From Alloascoidea africana (lineage: Eukaryota; Ascomycota; Alloascoideomycetes; Alloascoideales; Alloascoideaceae): a stretch of DNA of 64,000 nucleotides. The stretch is taken from the NCBI GenBank assembly GCA_030581615.1, contig JAKTTT010000011.1:1-64000 (forward strand). The letters are read 5' to 3'. Shown one piece after another: positions 21,497 through 31,590 of this stretch. The notes under the pieces were generated by a model, which saw only the letters and a list, made by a program, of their open reading frames with translations, had not been told where the DNA came from and made no database searches. A program made the translations under genes and the position numbers. How positions within the stretch are numbered: position 1 is the stretch's first letter; every line of letters begins with the position of its first letter.

Positions 21497-22282
21497 TTAC
21501 ACGCGCCCAACCATAGAAGCTTCCTCTTGTAAAATTCTTCCAATAACAGCCGTATTCGCATTTGGGAATTTTTGAAATGGATAGGTCAAGCTTTTATCGA
21601 TGGCAGATATCAAGTCGCTTATAATGAAGATTAGTAAATGAAAATCGGCAAGCTGTACCTTGTTCATATTCCAAGGAGTGCATACTTTTCGTTAGGACCA
21701 CAATAAAGGAGATATCCGTCTTTTTCAAATTCTTGTGCAATATCCAGTTGATGATTATCCATCAACTCCGAATTTATCACAACGACTAAAGGTTGAGCTA
21801 CCTTGCTTGGTGATCTCAAGGCATCCATAATAGATCCAACACCTAACAAGAAATTGTTAATAAGCAACCTAGCCATCATAATTAATATGGAATCGTTTAC
21901 CTCCGTGAGAGATGACCAAATCAACCTGGCTCATTTCATTAGCCAACTCCGTAGTGTACTGAAACAAATCAATAGTGATATCAACACCTTTCAGTACGAT
22001 TGTCTTGCCTTTTCGCTTATCGCCAGAACTGGATCCTTGGGCTGTGTGTTTGGAGACAGAATCAATCAAATCGTTTCCTTCCTTCAGTTTTTCAATGCAT
22101 CTATCAACAAGCTCTACTCCTTCTTGCCCAAGGCCAAATTGAATAACCAATTTGTGAATGCCAAAGTCCTGAGTGATGTGCGCAAGAAAGCTTTGAGATA
22201 AGGCTACATCTAAAAGTTTAAGAAATGGAACCGTTCCTCCTGTCGTAATGAAAGCCGATCCGATGGAGTTCCGCCTTGACAT
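21497..22282 (-). CDS. ALG13: UDP-GlcNAc transferase catalytic subunit Alg13, three exons
   Basis: Alg13 joins membrane-bound Alg14 on the cytosolic ER face to add the second GlcNAc to dolichol-PP-GlcNAc. Exons are 22282-21901, 21842-21686 and 21617-21497. Intron 1 (GTAAAC...TTAG) joins in phase 1 to give SHGGVGSIMDALR, matching the SHAGTGSI donor-binding block with Ala to Gly and Thr to Val. Intron 2 (donor GTATGC, branch TACTAAT, acceptor TAAG) must be removed to avoid an early stop and adds the C-terminal stretch LTYPFQKFPNAN, equivalent to the end of the S. cerevisiae protein. The result is 219 residues against 202 in yeast. SELMDNHQLDIA is the other conserved block. Confidence 0.88.
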
Positions 22283-22641
22283 GCTTTGCTAACTGCATTT
22301 CCAGCTTTCAGTCCTACCAAGTTAGACGCCGAGTTACTTCAACTTACCCTGACATTCTACAGTTTAATCATGCAAACTCCAACCTTCTGAACTCATCTAA
22401 AAGTGTATAAAAAATTAACACTCTCGCTAATACTCTTTGATCAAAAGAATGCTATTTGAACACGGAACCTAAATACACGAAGCGCTATATAGCAGGGCGA
22501 TTGATAGTTGTATGCTCAGTTTATTTGCCGGATCATAGACTTCAGTAACTGTTTTGTCAACTTAATGAAAGCTCTACTGCCAGACAAAAGACAAATGATA
22601 AAGCTACATGTCTCATTACTATGTGTTTGTAAGGCCATTTA
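22283..22641. other. ALG13 upstream / EFG1 downstream spacer
   Basis: 359 bp between two minus-strand genes. No ORF or RNA gene is recognised. Confidence 0.45.
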
Positions 22642-23607
22642 TTAATTGAAAAAATCATCTTGGTTTTCATCCATCTCATTTTCCTCATTATTATTATTGT
22701 ATGCTTCGTCCTCATCAATAGGATCTGCCATTGAGTCTGCCTCCAAACCAAGATCACGACAAGTAGGGTTTTTCTGTCTTCTATTCTTGCCAGAGAAATT
22801 TTCATCATTAAGATGGGCAATGCCTGAAGCACTGGCAGGGTCAACCATAATTGGTAATTTCTCACCATTGTATAGCTCAATTATCTGATCTCGAATAATT
22901 TTCCTTTTTGCTACAGTATTGCTAGTTAATGCCGTTTGTTGCTGATTGCTTTCATCTTTTAGTCCCTCGGAATCCTTCGTCTCATCATCAGACATTTCTC
23001 CATCTGAATCATTTGAAGAGTCCGCATATAACGAGACGTACTTTTGGTCTCGAGGGAAATTGACAGTATAAGCAAGATTATACGTCAACTCTTTTAGTTC
23101 CCTCTTGTGTATTTTAATTTCCTTTGTTATCGATTTTATTTCTTTTTTATCAGTGCCACTCTCTTTTAATTTTGCCTTCTTGTCCACCAATTCATCCATT
23201 TGCTTTGCCGTCTTTTTATATTTGCGAAGAGTTTTCTTCTTTTCTATAAATCTGAGCATATGGTACTTTTGAGAATATTTCTTAACCTTGGAATTGAATT
23301 GCGCTCGGCTAAGCTCTGATTTCAGTGCTGCCAATTCTCTCTCCTTGTCTAGTAGCACTTGAGGATTCACTGATGGCCTTCTACTTGCTCCTCCATTGGT
23401 ATTTCGCGGTCCTTGGTCATGAGCCTTTTCTGCCTGGAGTTTTTTCATTCTTGCAATTAATCGTTCTAAACTTCGGATCTGCTTGTTTAGTTTTGAAACC
23501 GATGAGACTCCTTGAACATCATTATGCTGGGGAAAGTTGCGCTTTCTCCGATGTTTGTGTTTATATTGGCGAAAATTTTTTGTTTTATTATCAGTTCCCA
23601 TCTTCAT
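22642..23607 (-). CDS. EFG1: rRNA-processing protein Efg1
   Basis: A 321-residue, highly charged nucleolar protein. The N-terminal half has the Efg1 domain: SKLNKQIRSLERLIARMKKL, then LDKERELAALKSEL and KKYHMLRFIEKKKTLRK-like segments forming long basic coiled coils (residues about 38-200). The C-terminal third is acidic and low in complexity. Efg1 family members act in early 40S pre-rRNA cleavage within the SSU processome. The yeast protein is shorter (233 residues); the extra length here is the acidic tail. Basic Lys/Arg clusters at residues 8-24 look like a nuclear localisation signal. Confidence 0.85.
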   Translation of the reverse strand: MKMGTDNKTKNFRQYKHKHRRKRNFPQHNDVQGVSSVSKLNKQIRSLERLIARMKKLQAEKAHDQGPRNTNGGASRRPSVNPQVLLDKERELAALKSELSRAQFNSKVKKYSQKYHMLRFIEKKKTLRKYKKTAKQMDELVDKKAKLKESGTDKKEIKSITKEIKIHKRELKELTYNLAYTVNFPRDQKYVSLYADSSNDSDGEMSDDETKDSEGLKDESNQQQTALTSNTVAKRKIIRDQIIELYNGEKLPIMVDPASASGIAHLNDENFSGKNRRQKNPTCRDLGLEADSMADPIDEDEAYNNNNEENEMDENQDDFFN

Positions 23608-23817
23608 TAACTTTCCAGGAACGATTTATAGGGTTCAGATTCGTAAAACTTTTTTGTTTGAAAAATCAGTTGGATGCTGGCGATGGCTCTGAAAAAAATG
23701 GAACATGAGCGCTTTGGCCGGGTTACAGGAGTTCAAGACTACAAGCAAGTTCCACTTCTCATTTACTACTAATGATCTATCTTCGCAATTTGAGTACGCT
23801 CGCGACTGCTAGTACCC

Positions 23818-25233
23818 TTACAAAAGTGACCCATTCTTAGTGCGTCCAGAAATATTCTCAATGATACGCTGTGCTTCTCTTTCGCCACTGATATAAGCAC
23901 CATGGGCACAAGACGTTCCTTTATCAGTAGCATGCTCTCCAGCGAACCGTATTTTTCCATACCCCTCCATCAATCCCTTGATTGTTTTTGCAGGATCATC
24001 ACCTACTTTTGCAGTTGCGAAAGAACCTTTAGTGTATGGATTTGACCTCCATTTTGAGGTTGTTATCTGTACTGGATTTGCAACCTCAGCGCCATGCTCA
24101 TTTGTTGCAATGGTCTGGAGCATGGGCTTTAAAAAGTCCCATGCCTTTTCTGGATACTTTTCAAACAAGGGCATCAGCGGCTCTGATACAAGACAGGTTA
24201 GAAATTTCTTCCCACTTGAGATGTAATTGTTCACAAATAAGACGGGCTGGGACCATGGTTGAGGTTTAAAATCCGAAGCTGGCTCTTCTATCTTGATATC
24301 CGTTGTTGTATCGGCAACTGTGAGCCATTTCTCTAGGTTTGGCCAAAATGGTTTGATGTCGTCTGAAAATTCCAATACAACTTTTCCTAAACTGCCAATT
24401 GATTGCGAGTTGATAGCAGTAGATAAAGAAGCTGGCAATGGAGGCGTAAAAGCAAACGAGTCTGACTGAAGGACAGCCAATGGGACGGCCACTATGACAT
24501 AGTCTACTTCAAATACTGTTTCTTTTCCGGATGTCGTTAAGGCCGCTTGGACTTTAATTCTGGGTCCAGAAGTATCTATGGATTTGACTGCCGTTTCCAG
24601 TTTAATCGAGTCTTTTGGGATTGGCTTTGAGATGATTTCAAGCACTTTATCGTAACCTCCCAAAGCATAAGCATCTCGACCCAACATAGGAGAACTTCCA
24701 CCAATTGTCTTTGAGGACAAGTGATGCCAGGTTGTTCCTCCTCCAAATTCGACCCCTGTTCTTGCAATCTGTGGAGCCCATTGGATTTGCTTAGGGGTTA
24801 ACTTAGAGCCATGAACCTTTACATACTCTTGGATAATGTCATAAAAGGAAATGTCTTTGTTTGAGCCTTCTTGACTGTAATAGTGAGAAGCAAATTGGTT
24901 CAGTTCAGTGGTAACAGGCCCAATTTTATCCTTTGGGTCAAACGCTCCATCAACACTGAAAGTGTTTGACGGTCCATCGTCAAACAGGAAGTCTTGTCCA
25001 TTTGCTCTTGCTAATTCAAAGACAGGATTTCTTAAAGTATCATGGTACCATGCTCCTCCCAACTCGTAGTGTCCACCGGAAGGTGAGGATTTGCGGTCGG
25101 TGTATAGCCTTCCTCCGAGACGATCAGTTGCTTCGAGTAAGGTTACTTGGATCTTGGCTGAAGCGAGATCTGCTGCGGCTTTAAGCCCGGCTATCCCTGC
25201 TCCAACCACAACTACGGATGGTGTCGAGGTCAT
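23818..25233 (-). CDS. FMS1: FAD-dependent polyamine oxidase-like amine oxidase
   Basis: A 471-residue flavin amine oxidase. The N-terminus has the Rossmann FAD-binding motif VVVVGAGIAGL (residues 7-17) followed by the LLEATDRLGGR ribityl/adenine-binding segment. Near the C-terminus IRFAGEHATDKGTSCAHGAY forms the second FAD contact. In yeast Fms1 converts spermine to spermidine and 3-aminopropanal, feeding beta-alanine and pantothenate synthesis. The same family includes the Candida corticosteroid-binding protein. No signal peptide is obvious and there is no C-terminal peroxisomal tripeptide (ends GSLL). It is divergent from FOL2, 277 bp apart. Ortholog status is likely but not proven. Confidence 0.8.
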   Translation of the reverse strand: MTSTPSVVVVGAGIAGLKAAADLASAKIQVTLLEATDRLGGRLYTDRKSSPSGGHYELGGAWYHDTLRNPVFELARANGQDFLFDDGPSNTFSVDGAFDPKDKIGPVTTELNQFASHYYSQEGSNKDISFYDIIQEYVKVHGSKLTPKQIQWAPQIARTGVEFGGGTTWHHLSSKTIGGSSPMLGRDAYALGGYDKVLEIISKPIPKDSIKLETAVKSIDTSGPRIKVQAALTTSGKETVFEVDYVIVAVPLAVLQSDSFAFTPPLPASLSTAINSQSIGSLGKVVLEFSDDIKPFWPNLEKWLTVADTTTDIKIEEPASDFKPQPWSQPVLFVNNYISSGKKFLTCLVSEPLMPLFEKYPEKAWDFLKPMLQTIATNEHGAEVANPVQITTSKWRSNPYTKGSFATAKVGDDPAKTIKGLMEGYGKIRFAGEHATDKGTSCAHGAYISGEREAQRIIENISGRTKNGSLL

Positions 25234-25510
25234 AATGCAGCAGAAATATAGGTCTACTGGTTGGTTCTACTATGCCAGAATAGAAAAATGAACAGAGTTT
25301 TGAGTAACCTTGAGAGAAAACGAATCGCTCTCGAATTCTCGACTCCAGAGTGGGGGACACAAACAGTTCCGATTCCGTTCCGGCGACAGGTAGCAGCGTC
25401 ACGTGGGCATGCACAGCATTTTTTTTTCAAACCGCCAGGAAAAAGTCTGAAGTAATACAGCCAGGGACGGACGCAATAGTGAGTCTTGAGGACAAAAAGG
25501 TACAACAATC

Positions 25511-26626
25511 ATGAGCAAAATTGATCCACTTGCTGATTCTATAGAAAAGTTGGGGCTGAACTCTACTGAGGAGTCTTCACGCGAAAGCTTGAGTCAGCAA
25601 CAGCCAGTGACTACCTCAACATCGGACCCAGAGTATTCTCGACTCCATCCTGATCTGACTCCAACTGATGAAAATGACGAGGAAAAAGATCAGCAGGAAG
25701 ATGCCTCCATCCCGTCTAGCAAGCCGGCCCAACAGCAACAGACTTCTTCCTCTTCTTCTTCATTATCGCCTAATTTGGACCCTTATACCAACGGTCATGT
25801 TATTGCGACCGCTTTGCTGAATCATCCCAAACCCCATAACCCGCTTCAGAACCACCATCATAACCCTATAAATAATCAAAACACTGCAGTTGGCATGGGA
25901 AGCCATATACAAGGGCATAATAGACCGCCATTCTTTTCAGCGACACCTCTAGGTACCAGACCTGTATCCCCATATACTATTCTTCCTCCTATTGATTATG
26001 ATGGACTTTCTTGGCCCTCGAAAGGCGCCCGGGCCAGGGTCGAGGAGTCTGCGGATGAACTCAAAGCCCGTGAAAAGCGTATTGCAGATGCCGTGACTGT
26101 TCTTCTCACAGAGCTAGGCGAGGACAGTACACGAGAAGGACTTTTAAACACTCCAGAGCGCTATGCCCGCGCGATGCTTTTCTTCACAAAGGGCTATGAA
26201 GAAAACCTAACAGACATTGTGAATAATGCCGTGTTTGAGGAAGACCATGACGAGATGGTTATAGTCAAGGATATTGACATTTTTTCACTTTGTGAACACC
26301 ACCTGGTACCTTTTTATGGCAAAGTTCACATCGGATATATCCCAAACTCCCGAGTTCTTGGTCTCTCCAAACTGGCGCGACTTGCAGAAATGTATGCTCG
26401 CCGTTTACAGGTCCAAGAACGCTTGACGAAACAGATTGCGATGGCTCTGACCCAGATTTTGCAACCACAAGGTGTTGCTGTTGTGATCGAGGCCAGCCAC
26501 ATGTGTATGGTCATGAGAGGAGTACAAAAGCCTGGTAGTTCAACAGTAACCAGTTGCATGTTGGGAAGATTCCGCAGCGCTCAAAGGACAAGAGAGGAAT
26601 TCTTGAGTCTTTTGGGCAAGAGATGA
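25511..26626 (+). CDS. FOL2: GTP cyclohydrolase I
   Basis: This 371-residue protein ends in a full GTP cyclohydrolase I domain (about residues 180-371), the first step of folate/pterin synthesis from GTP to dihydroneopterin triphosphate. Motifs are [12 protein letters not shown], the zinc-ligand segment [42 protein letters not shown] and the second Cys site [17 protein letters not shown] polar, Gln/Ser/His-rich N-terminal extension of about 170 residues precedes the catalytic core, while yeast Fol2 is 243 residues in all. No targeting signal is recognised. It is transcribed divergently from the FMS1-like gene. Confidence 0.92.
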   Translation: MSKIDPLADSIEKLGLNSTEESSRESLSQQQPVTTSTSDPEYSRLHPDLTPTDENDEEKDQQEDASIPSSKPAQQQQTSSSSSSLSPNLDPYTNGHVIATALLNHPKPHNPLQNHHHNPINNQNTAVGMGSHIQGHNRPPFFSATPLGTRPVSPYTILPPIDYDGLSWPSKGARARVEESADELKAREKRIADAVTVLLTELGEDSTREGLLNTPERYARAMLFFTKGYEENLTDIVNNAVFEEDHDEMVIVKDIDIFSLCEHHLVPFYGKVHIGYIPNSRVLGLSKLARLAEMYARRLQVQERLTKQIAMALTQILQPQGVAVVIEASHMCMVMRGVQKPGSSTVTSCMLGRFRSAQRTREEFLSLLGKR

Positions 26627-27242
26627 CAGATTCTATTAGAAACCAATTTTGTGTTTATTATCATGATATTACGAGAAACAAGTCAAATCTTATTGACAAA
26701 AAACTTAGAGAGGGACTTTTTTTTTACTCTTACACCCTGTTTTGATTATGGCTATTTTATTCTCTCTTTCTTTTTATGTTTTGTTTGTTTCGGTTACGTT
26801 CGGAGATTCAACATCATATTGAACATTACATTCTTTCTGAACTAATCTTTTCTCTTGCACTTTTTCTGTTGATAAATCCTGCAAAAATGTATGTTTCAAC
26901 AATCCGCATTTAGTTTGTGTACTGTATTTAGTCTTCATTTTTTACTCTTTGTCTTATTACTCTTGTCAATTTTGATAGTTGAAGCGAAGCACATGGATCT
27001 GTCAGTATACACCCATACACCTGACACATACACGTAGGTTTTTCAACCACGGTGGCTCCTTTCCCTTTCGGAACTGATTAAGAACCATCTCAAACCTTCG
27101 TTTTCTTTTTCAACCTCAGCCGCTTTTCTACGTGTCCCACATTCATCAGACACAGCACTTCAATTGAGCTCTCCTAGTGAGCACGGTTTAATTGAATAAT
27201 TCATCATAAAAGATTCTATATCTCTAAAGAATAGAACATAAA
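26627..27242. other. FOL2 3' flank and PMT1 promoter
   Basis: 616 bp with a T-rich FOL2 3' end and the upstream region of the mannosyltransferase gene. No other gene is supported. Confidence 0.5.
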
Positions 27243-30062
27243 ATGGCTCCCAAGAGGACAGCTCAGAAAAAGCTGGCAAAGAAGAGCTCTTCGCCGGCAC
27301 TTTCTGAAAAAGGCCGCCAGCACACACCACCACCATCATCATCACAGTCTCCACGACAAACGATAAAGAAGCAAAAACTCCTGGATGAAGGAGAACCGGA
27401 CCCAATTCCCGTGCCCGTGTATAAAAAGGGCGCGCTAAGGGAGTTTTGGGTCTCTACTCCACCAAAGGATCTTGCCAAGCGTAGAAAGCTACGAACTATT
27501 GACCATATTCTGGTCAGCATTGTCGGCTTTCTAGGTTTAGTTACAAGGTTTTGGAAAATTTGGCACCCGGATTCCGTTGTCTTTGACGAGGTTCATTTTG
27601 GGGGCTTTGCAAGAAAGTATTTAACAGGACGTTTCTTCATGGACGTGCATCCCCCTCTAGCAAAGTTGCTTTTTGCCGGCGTTGCATCTTTGGGCAATTA
27701 CAATGGTACTTTCGCATTCAAGAATATTGGTGACAATTATACTGAAGATGGGAACGTCCCTTATGTCCTTATGCGCTCATATCCTGCTGTACTGGGCACC
27801 TTGACAGTTGTATTGTTCTACCTAACTCTGAAAGCTAGCGGGCTGCGAACCTCTACTACTTTTGCTGCCAGTTTGTTATTTGCCTTTGAAAATTCAAACG
27901 TTACAATATCCAGATACATTTTGCTTGATGCTCCTTTAGTCTTCTTTTTATCCTTGACTGTTTATGGCTTCAAGAAATTTGAGATTCAGACTCCGTTTAC
28001 TGTGGACTGGTTCAGGTACCTTTTATTGACAGGTTTAGGTCTCGGATTTACCGTGTCTTCCAAATGGGTTGGACTTTTCACAATTGCATGGGTAGGAGTA
28101 ATGACTTTGTATCATCTATGGGAATTACTAGGTGACCTTACTATCACACCAATCACTTATGCAAAACATTTCTTTTGGCGAGCGGTCTTTCTGATAGTCG
28201 TTCCTGTCACATTTTATCTTGTCATTTTTGCCTTCCATTTCAAAGTTTTGGAAACAGATGGAGACGGATCGGCATTTTTCTCTACCGAGTTTAAAAACTC
28301 ACTGAAAGGTTCAAACCTGGTAGGAAATGTCCCTAGAGATATCGCCTATGGCAGTACCGTCTCTATAAAACATGTACACACCCGAGGAGGATATCTACAC
28401 TCCCATGACAACTTGTATGAAACTGGTTCAAAACAACAGCAGATCACTCTGTATCCTCACAGCGATACCAATAATGACTGGTTGGTCGAAAACATTACGG
28501 CTGTTCCAGACCAAGAGTTGTTTAACATGAACTTCACTACGTTGAAGCAAGGCACACAAATCAAATTGAGACATATTAACACTTTCCGAAGACTTCATTC
28601 GCATGACCATAAGCCGCCAGTGTCTGAAGTCGACTGGCAGAAAGAAGTTAGTGCCTATGGCTTTGAAGGCTTTGATGGAGATGCCAATGACATTTTCTGG
28701 ATTGATATTGATCAGAAACAGAGTGAACCTGGTTTAGCTCGTGAACAGGTTGTTGCAATCCAGACAAAATTCAGATTAGTACACCTGCTTAGTGGATGCA
28801 GACTTTTCTCGCATAATGTGAAATTACCTTCTTGGGCATTTGAACAACAAGAAGTAACCTGTGCTACTCAGGGAAAGAGAGATTTGGAGTTGTGGTATAT
28901 TGAACAGAATAGCCACCCTCAACTGGACGCCACAAGCGCAAGAGTCAACTATAAGAGACTGGGTTTTTTGGCCAAGTTCTTTGAACTAAACAAGACCATG
29001 TGGAATATCAACAAGGGGCTTACTGATCATCATCCATGGGAATCCAGACCTCTCTCCTGGCCTATTTTGCAACGTGGAATTAACTATTGGGTACGTGAAC
29101 ACACGCAGGTATATCTTTTGGGAAATGCTTTGGTTTGGTGGGCCTCTACAGCTGCCTTAGTCTTTTTTACGGCCTTCAAGGTCTTTAAAATTTTGATCTG
29201 GCAGAAGAAAGGTGGAGAGGGCCCATTTGCTACCGATCCAGAGTATGTGAATTTCGACTACTCTTTTGTCGAGTTTGTGATTGGATGGCTATTGCACTTT
29301 TTGCCCTCATTCCTCATGGTTAGACAATTGTTTCTGCATCATTACATTCCAGCCCTTTATTTTGCTATCCTGGCATTGGCTCAGAGTTGTGATCTCATAA
29401 TTACAAAGTTGTCCAAAATGGGCCCTGTGAAGAAAGCTATTGGCTGGGTTGGGTTTGGTACATTGGTGATTGCGAGTATTGGATTTTACTTTTGGTACTC
29501 TCCTCTCATTTATGCTGGTCATTGGACAAAAGGACTTTGCCAGAGTTCCAAGATTTTGAATTGGGATTTTGACTGCAATACCTTCCCTGAAACATTGGAC
29601 CAATACAAGGTCTACTCTGAAGAGGCTGCTGCTTCGAAATTGGCATCTGCCACTGCTACTTCCGATTCCTCAGAGAAAATTGAGCCTGCAGTTGAGAATG
29701 TTGTGATTGAGCAAGCTGGAGAGGTTGATGCTCAGAACGTACAAGAACAACAAGTGATTAAGGAAGAAGTAAAGCAACAGGAGCATGTGGAACCAGTCCA
29801 TAACGAACAGAAAGAGCAGCAACAGCCAATTGGCGAGTTTATTGAACCTGAAGTTCCTGAGCCAGCTGCGGAAACTCCACCAGACGAGGATGCTAATCGT
29901 GCCAAGGACCCAAATAGTAACGATGCAACAACGTTAGAGGAGGATTCCAGTGAAAGCAAGCAACACGTCGAGAAAGTAGTGATTGAAAACGCTGCTGTGG
30001 ATATTGAAACTAACCACAACGTTGACAATGAAGCTGTGGTTGATGCCAACGCCGAGACTTGA
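27243..30062 (+). CDS. PMT1: Protein O-mannosyltransferase, Pmt1 subfamily
   Basis: A 939-residue ER enzyme that moves mannose from dolichol-P-mannose to Ser/Thr of secretory proteins. PMT domain: HPDSVVFDEVHFGGFARKY with the catalytic Asp-Glu in luminal loop 1, FMDVHPPLAKLL, and SRYILLDAPL. MIR domains in the large luminal loop (about residues 365-560) include GGYLHSHDNLYETGSKQQQITLYPH. Several C-terminal helices follow, with FLMVRQLFLHHYIPALYFAILAL. VVFDEVHFGGF assigns it to the Pmt1/Pmt5 subfamily rather than Pmt2 or Pmt4. After the last helix there is an acidic Glu/Gln/Val-rich cytosolic tail of roughly 160 residues, much longer than in yeast Pmt1. Confidence 0.92.
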   Translation: MAPKRTAQKKLAKKSSSPALSEKGRQHTPPPSSSQSPRQTIKKQKLLDEGEPDPIPVPVYKKGALREFWVSTPPKDLAKRRKLRTIDHILVSIVGFLGLVTRFWKIWHPDSVVFDEVHFGGFARKYLTGRFFMDVHPPLAKLLFAGVASLGNYNGTFAFKNIGDNYTEDGNVPYVLMRSYPAVLGTLTVVLFYLTLKASGLRTSTTFAASLLFAFENSNVTISRYILLDAPLVFFLSLTVYGFKKFEIQTPFTVDWFRYLLLTGLGLGFTVSSKWVGLFTIAWVGVMTLYHLWELLGDLTITPITYAKHFFWRAVFLIVVPVTFYLVIFAFHFKVLETDGDGSAFFSTEFKNSLKGSNLVGNVPRDIAYGSTVSIKHVHTRGGYLHSHDNLYETGSKQQQITLYPHSDTNNDWLVENITAVPDQELFNMNFTTLKQGTQIKLRHINTFRRLHSHDHKPPVSEVDWQKEVSAYGFEGFDGDANDIFWIDIDQKQSEPGLAREQVVAIQTKFRLVHLLSGCRLFSHNVKLPSWAFEQQEVTCATQGKRDLELWYIEQNSHPQLDATSARVNYKRLGFLAKFFELNKTMWNINKGLTDHHPWESRPLSWPILQRGINYWVREHTQVYLLGNALVWWASTAALVFFTAFKVFKILIWQKKGGEGPFATDPEYVNFDYSFVEFVIGWLLHFLPSFLMVRQLFLHHYIPALYFAILALAQSCDLIITKLSKMGPVKKAIGWVGFGTLVIASIGFYFWYSPLIYAGHWTKGLCQSSKILNWDFDCNTFPETLDQYKVYSEEAAASKLASATATSDSSEKIEPAVENVVIEQAGEVDAQNVQEQQVIKEEVKQQEHVEPVHNEQKEQQQPIGEFIEPEVPEPAAETPPDEDANRAKDPNSNDATTLEEDSSESKQHVEKVVIENAAVDIETNHNVDNEAVVDANAET

Positions 30063-30495
30063 TCTAACTTTCTGTGGGATTTAACGATTTAAAAGTCTGG
30101 AAATACGTTGAACATAATGACAAATCTAAGGACAAGTTAATTGTCCTACTCTTTTTTTTTTTTCATTTAATCTACTCTCATATCTTAGCCAAATAGCACA
30201 TCTTTGCCATTTTGTTTTGCTCAAATCGTGTACATTTGTATGCTTTGCTCTGTCAATTATATCGACATTTATTCCCTCAATTGTGGCCTACATGCCGGTA
30301 TCGTAGCGTGAGCGTTTTCAAGCTTGCTTCTTTGGATTTTGACTTTTTTTTCAATGTTGTGTTGTTGTCCACCTGTAATTTTTGAGGGAGTGGACCATTT
30401 TTCTTTTACACTTGCAAATAATCTCCATTGAAGCAGTTCCACAACAACGCTCTTAAGTTATGATCTGGACATACTGTTAAATTCTTTTACTCAAA
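30063..30495. other. PMT1 3' flank and upstream region of the next gene
   Basis: 433 bp, T-rich, with no recognised feature beyond presumed terminator and promoter. Confidence 0.45.
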
Positions 30496-31164
30496 ATGGC
30501 GGACTTCAAGCCGAATAAAGAAAGCAAAGACGGCGAATTACGCCCATATTTACAAGACGTCATTACATGGGATATGTCATGCAAGAAAGCTCAGATGTCT
30601 AAAATAAGCGCTAATTATACAGCAGGAAAAGTAGACAACAAGAATGAACTTTCTTTGATCAAGTTGAAAGGCACTGAGATTGAAAATGTCCAAGTAAAAG
30701 ACAATGACAATGAGGCTTGGAAAGCTTCAGCAAACTGTGGTAGAAATGTGGTCTACATGGGTTCAGTGACCCCAGTTAATGAGACTATGCAGTCGCTAGC
30801 AAAGACATACAACATAAACATTCAATCTCTACACTATATGTTGGGGTTGCAAAGTTGCTTGGAAAATGTTGTGGAGGGGAGCAGTTTAAGAACTGAAGAA
30901 ATGATGCAAGAGCACCAAATCAACCATGCTTCAAGAGTGGTTGAAGGCAATGATTCGGCTAAGTATTCGCAAAGGGTGGGAAGACCAACATGCTCTCAGA
31001 AGGGCAAGAGCCCGCAGATTGACAGTGAACAGAGAGATGATAGAGATGACCTTGTACTAAACTCTGAATTTAACTGGGACATGATTGATGATGAGCACAC
31101 CGAGGAGGAAATAATGCTCCGTTATGAAGCTTGCGAGGAAAACGAAGACGAGTTTATCTGGTGA
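30496..31164 (+). CDS. Hypothetical acidic protein, 222 residues
   Basis: I do not recognise this gene. The ATG-to-stop frame encodes a hydrophilic protein without signal peptide or membrane segment. The N-terminal part is Lys-rich, the middle (residues about 85-130) is the most structured-looking, and the C-terminus is strongly acidic: WDMIDDEHTEEEIMLRYEA near residues 193-211, ending EDEFIW. The acidic, aromatic-ended tail could be a short interaction motif. It lies in tandem between PMT1 and a deubiquitinase gene. Single-exon structure and length argue for a real gene, but no function is proposed. Confidence 0.6.
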   Translation: MADFKPNKESKDGELRPYLQDVITWDMSCKKAQMSKISANYTAGKVDNKNELSLIKLKGTEIENVQVKDNDNEAWKASANCGRNVVYMGSVTPVNETMQSLAKTYNINIQSLHYMLGLQSCLENVVEGSSLRTEEMMQEHQINHASRVVEGNDSAKYSQRVGRPTCSQKGKSPQIDSEQRDDRDDLVLNSEFNWDMIDDEHTEEEIMLRYEACEENEDEFIW

Positions 31165-31590
31165 AAAAACGACTCGACCTTGGTGAACCCTTAGAAAGCA
31201 TAATTTATCAAGAAACGAAGAGAGAAAATATATTGACTGAAGGACTGGCAATATGTACAAAATCGGACATTCAACGAGCAAAATATCAAAACGCATACAA
31301 GTTGAAGAGTCGACATTGCCCCTTTGCCGAAAACACCGCTGCACTTCTATTCAAGTAACGCTGCCTAAATAACTTATCACACGAGCTAGTTGAGATAAGC
31401 ACTCAGAAAACCACGTGGGAGGTAATTCAAGGGCCGTTTGACTCACAGCTTTTCTTCTATTGCCCATTCTCGCGGTTTTCGATCGATCTTCCTAGTGCAG
31501 TAGGGTGCCTTCAACCTCCAACCACCTCCAAGGGTAGGCTTCCATTGATGGATCTCCTCTAAATTTCAGTTCCTTTGCCGTTTGGACCTG
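31165..31590. other. Upstream region of the deubiquitinase gene
   Basis: 426 bp. A short ORF (to 31358) overlaps the preceding stop and looks random. A TTTCAG at 31564-31569 could be a 5' UTR intron acceptor but no donor is clear. Confidence 0.4.
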
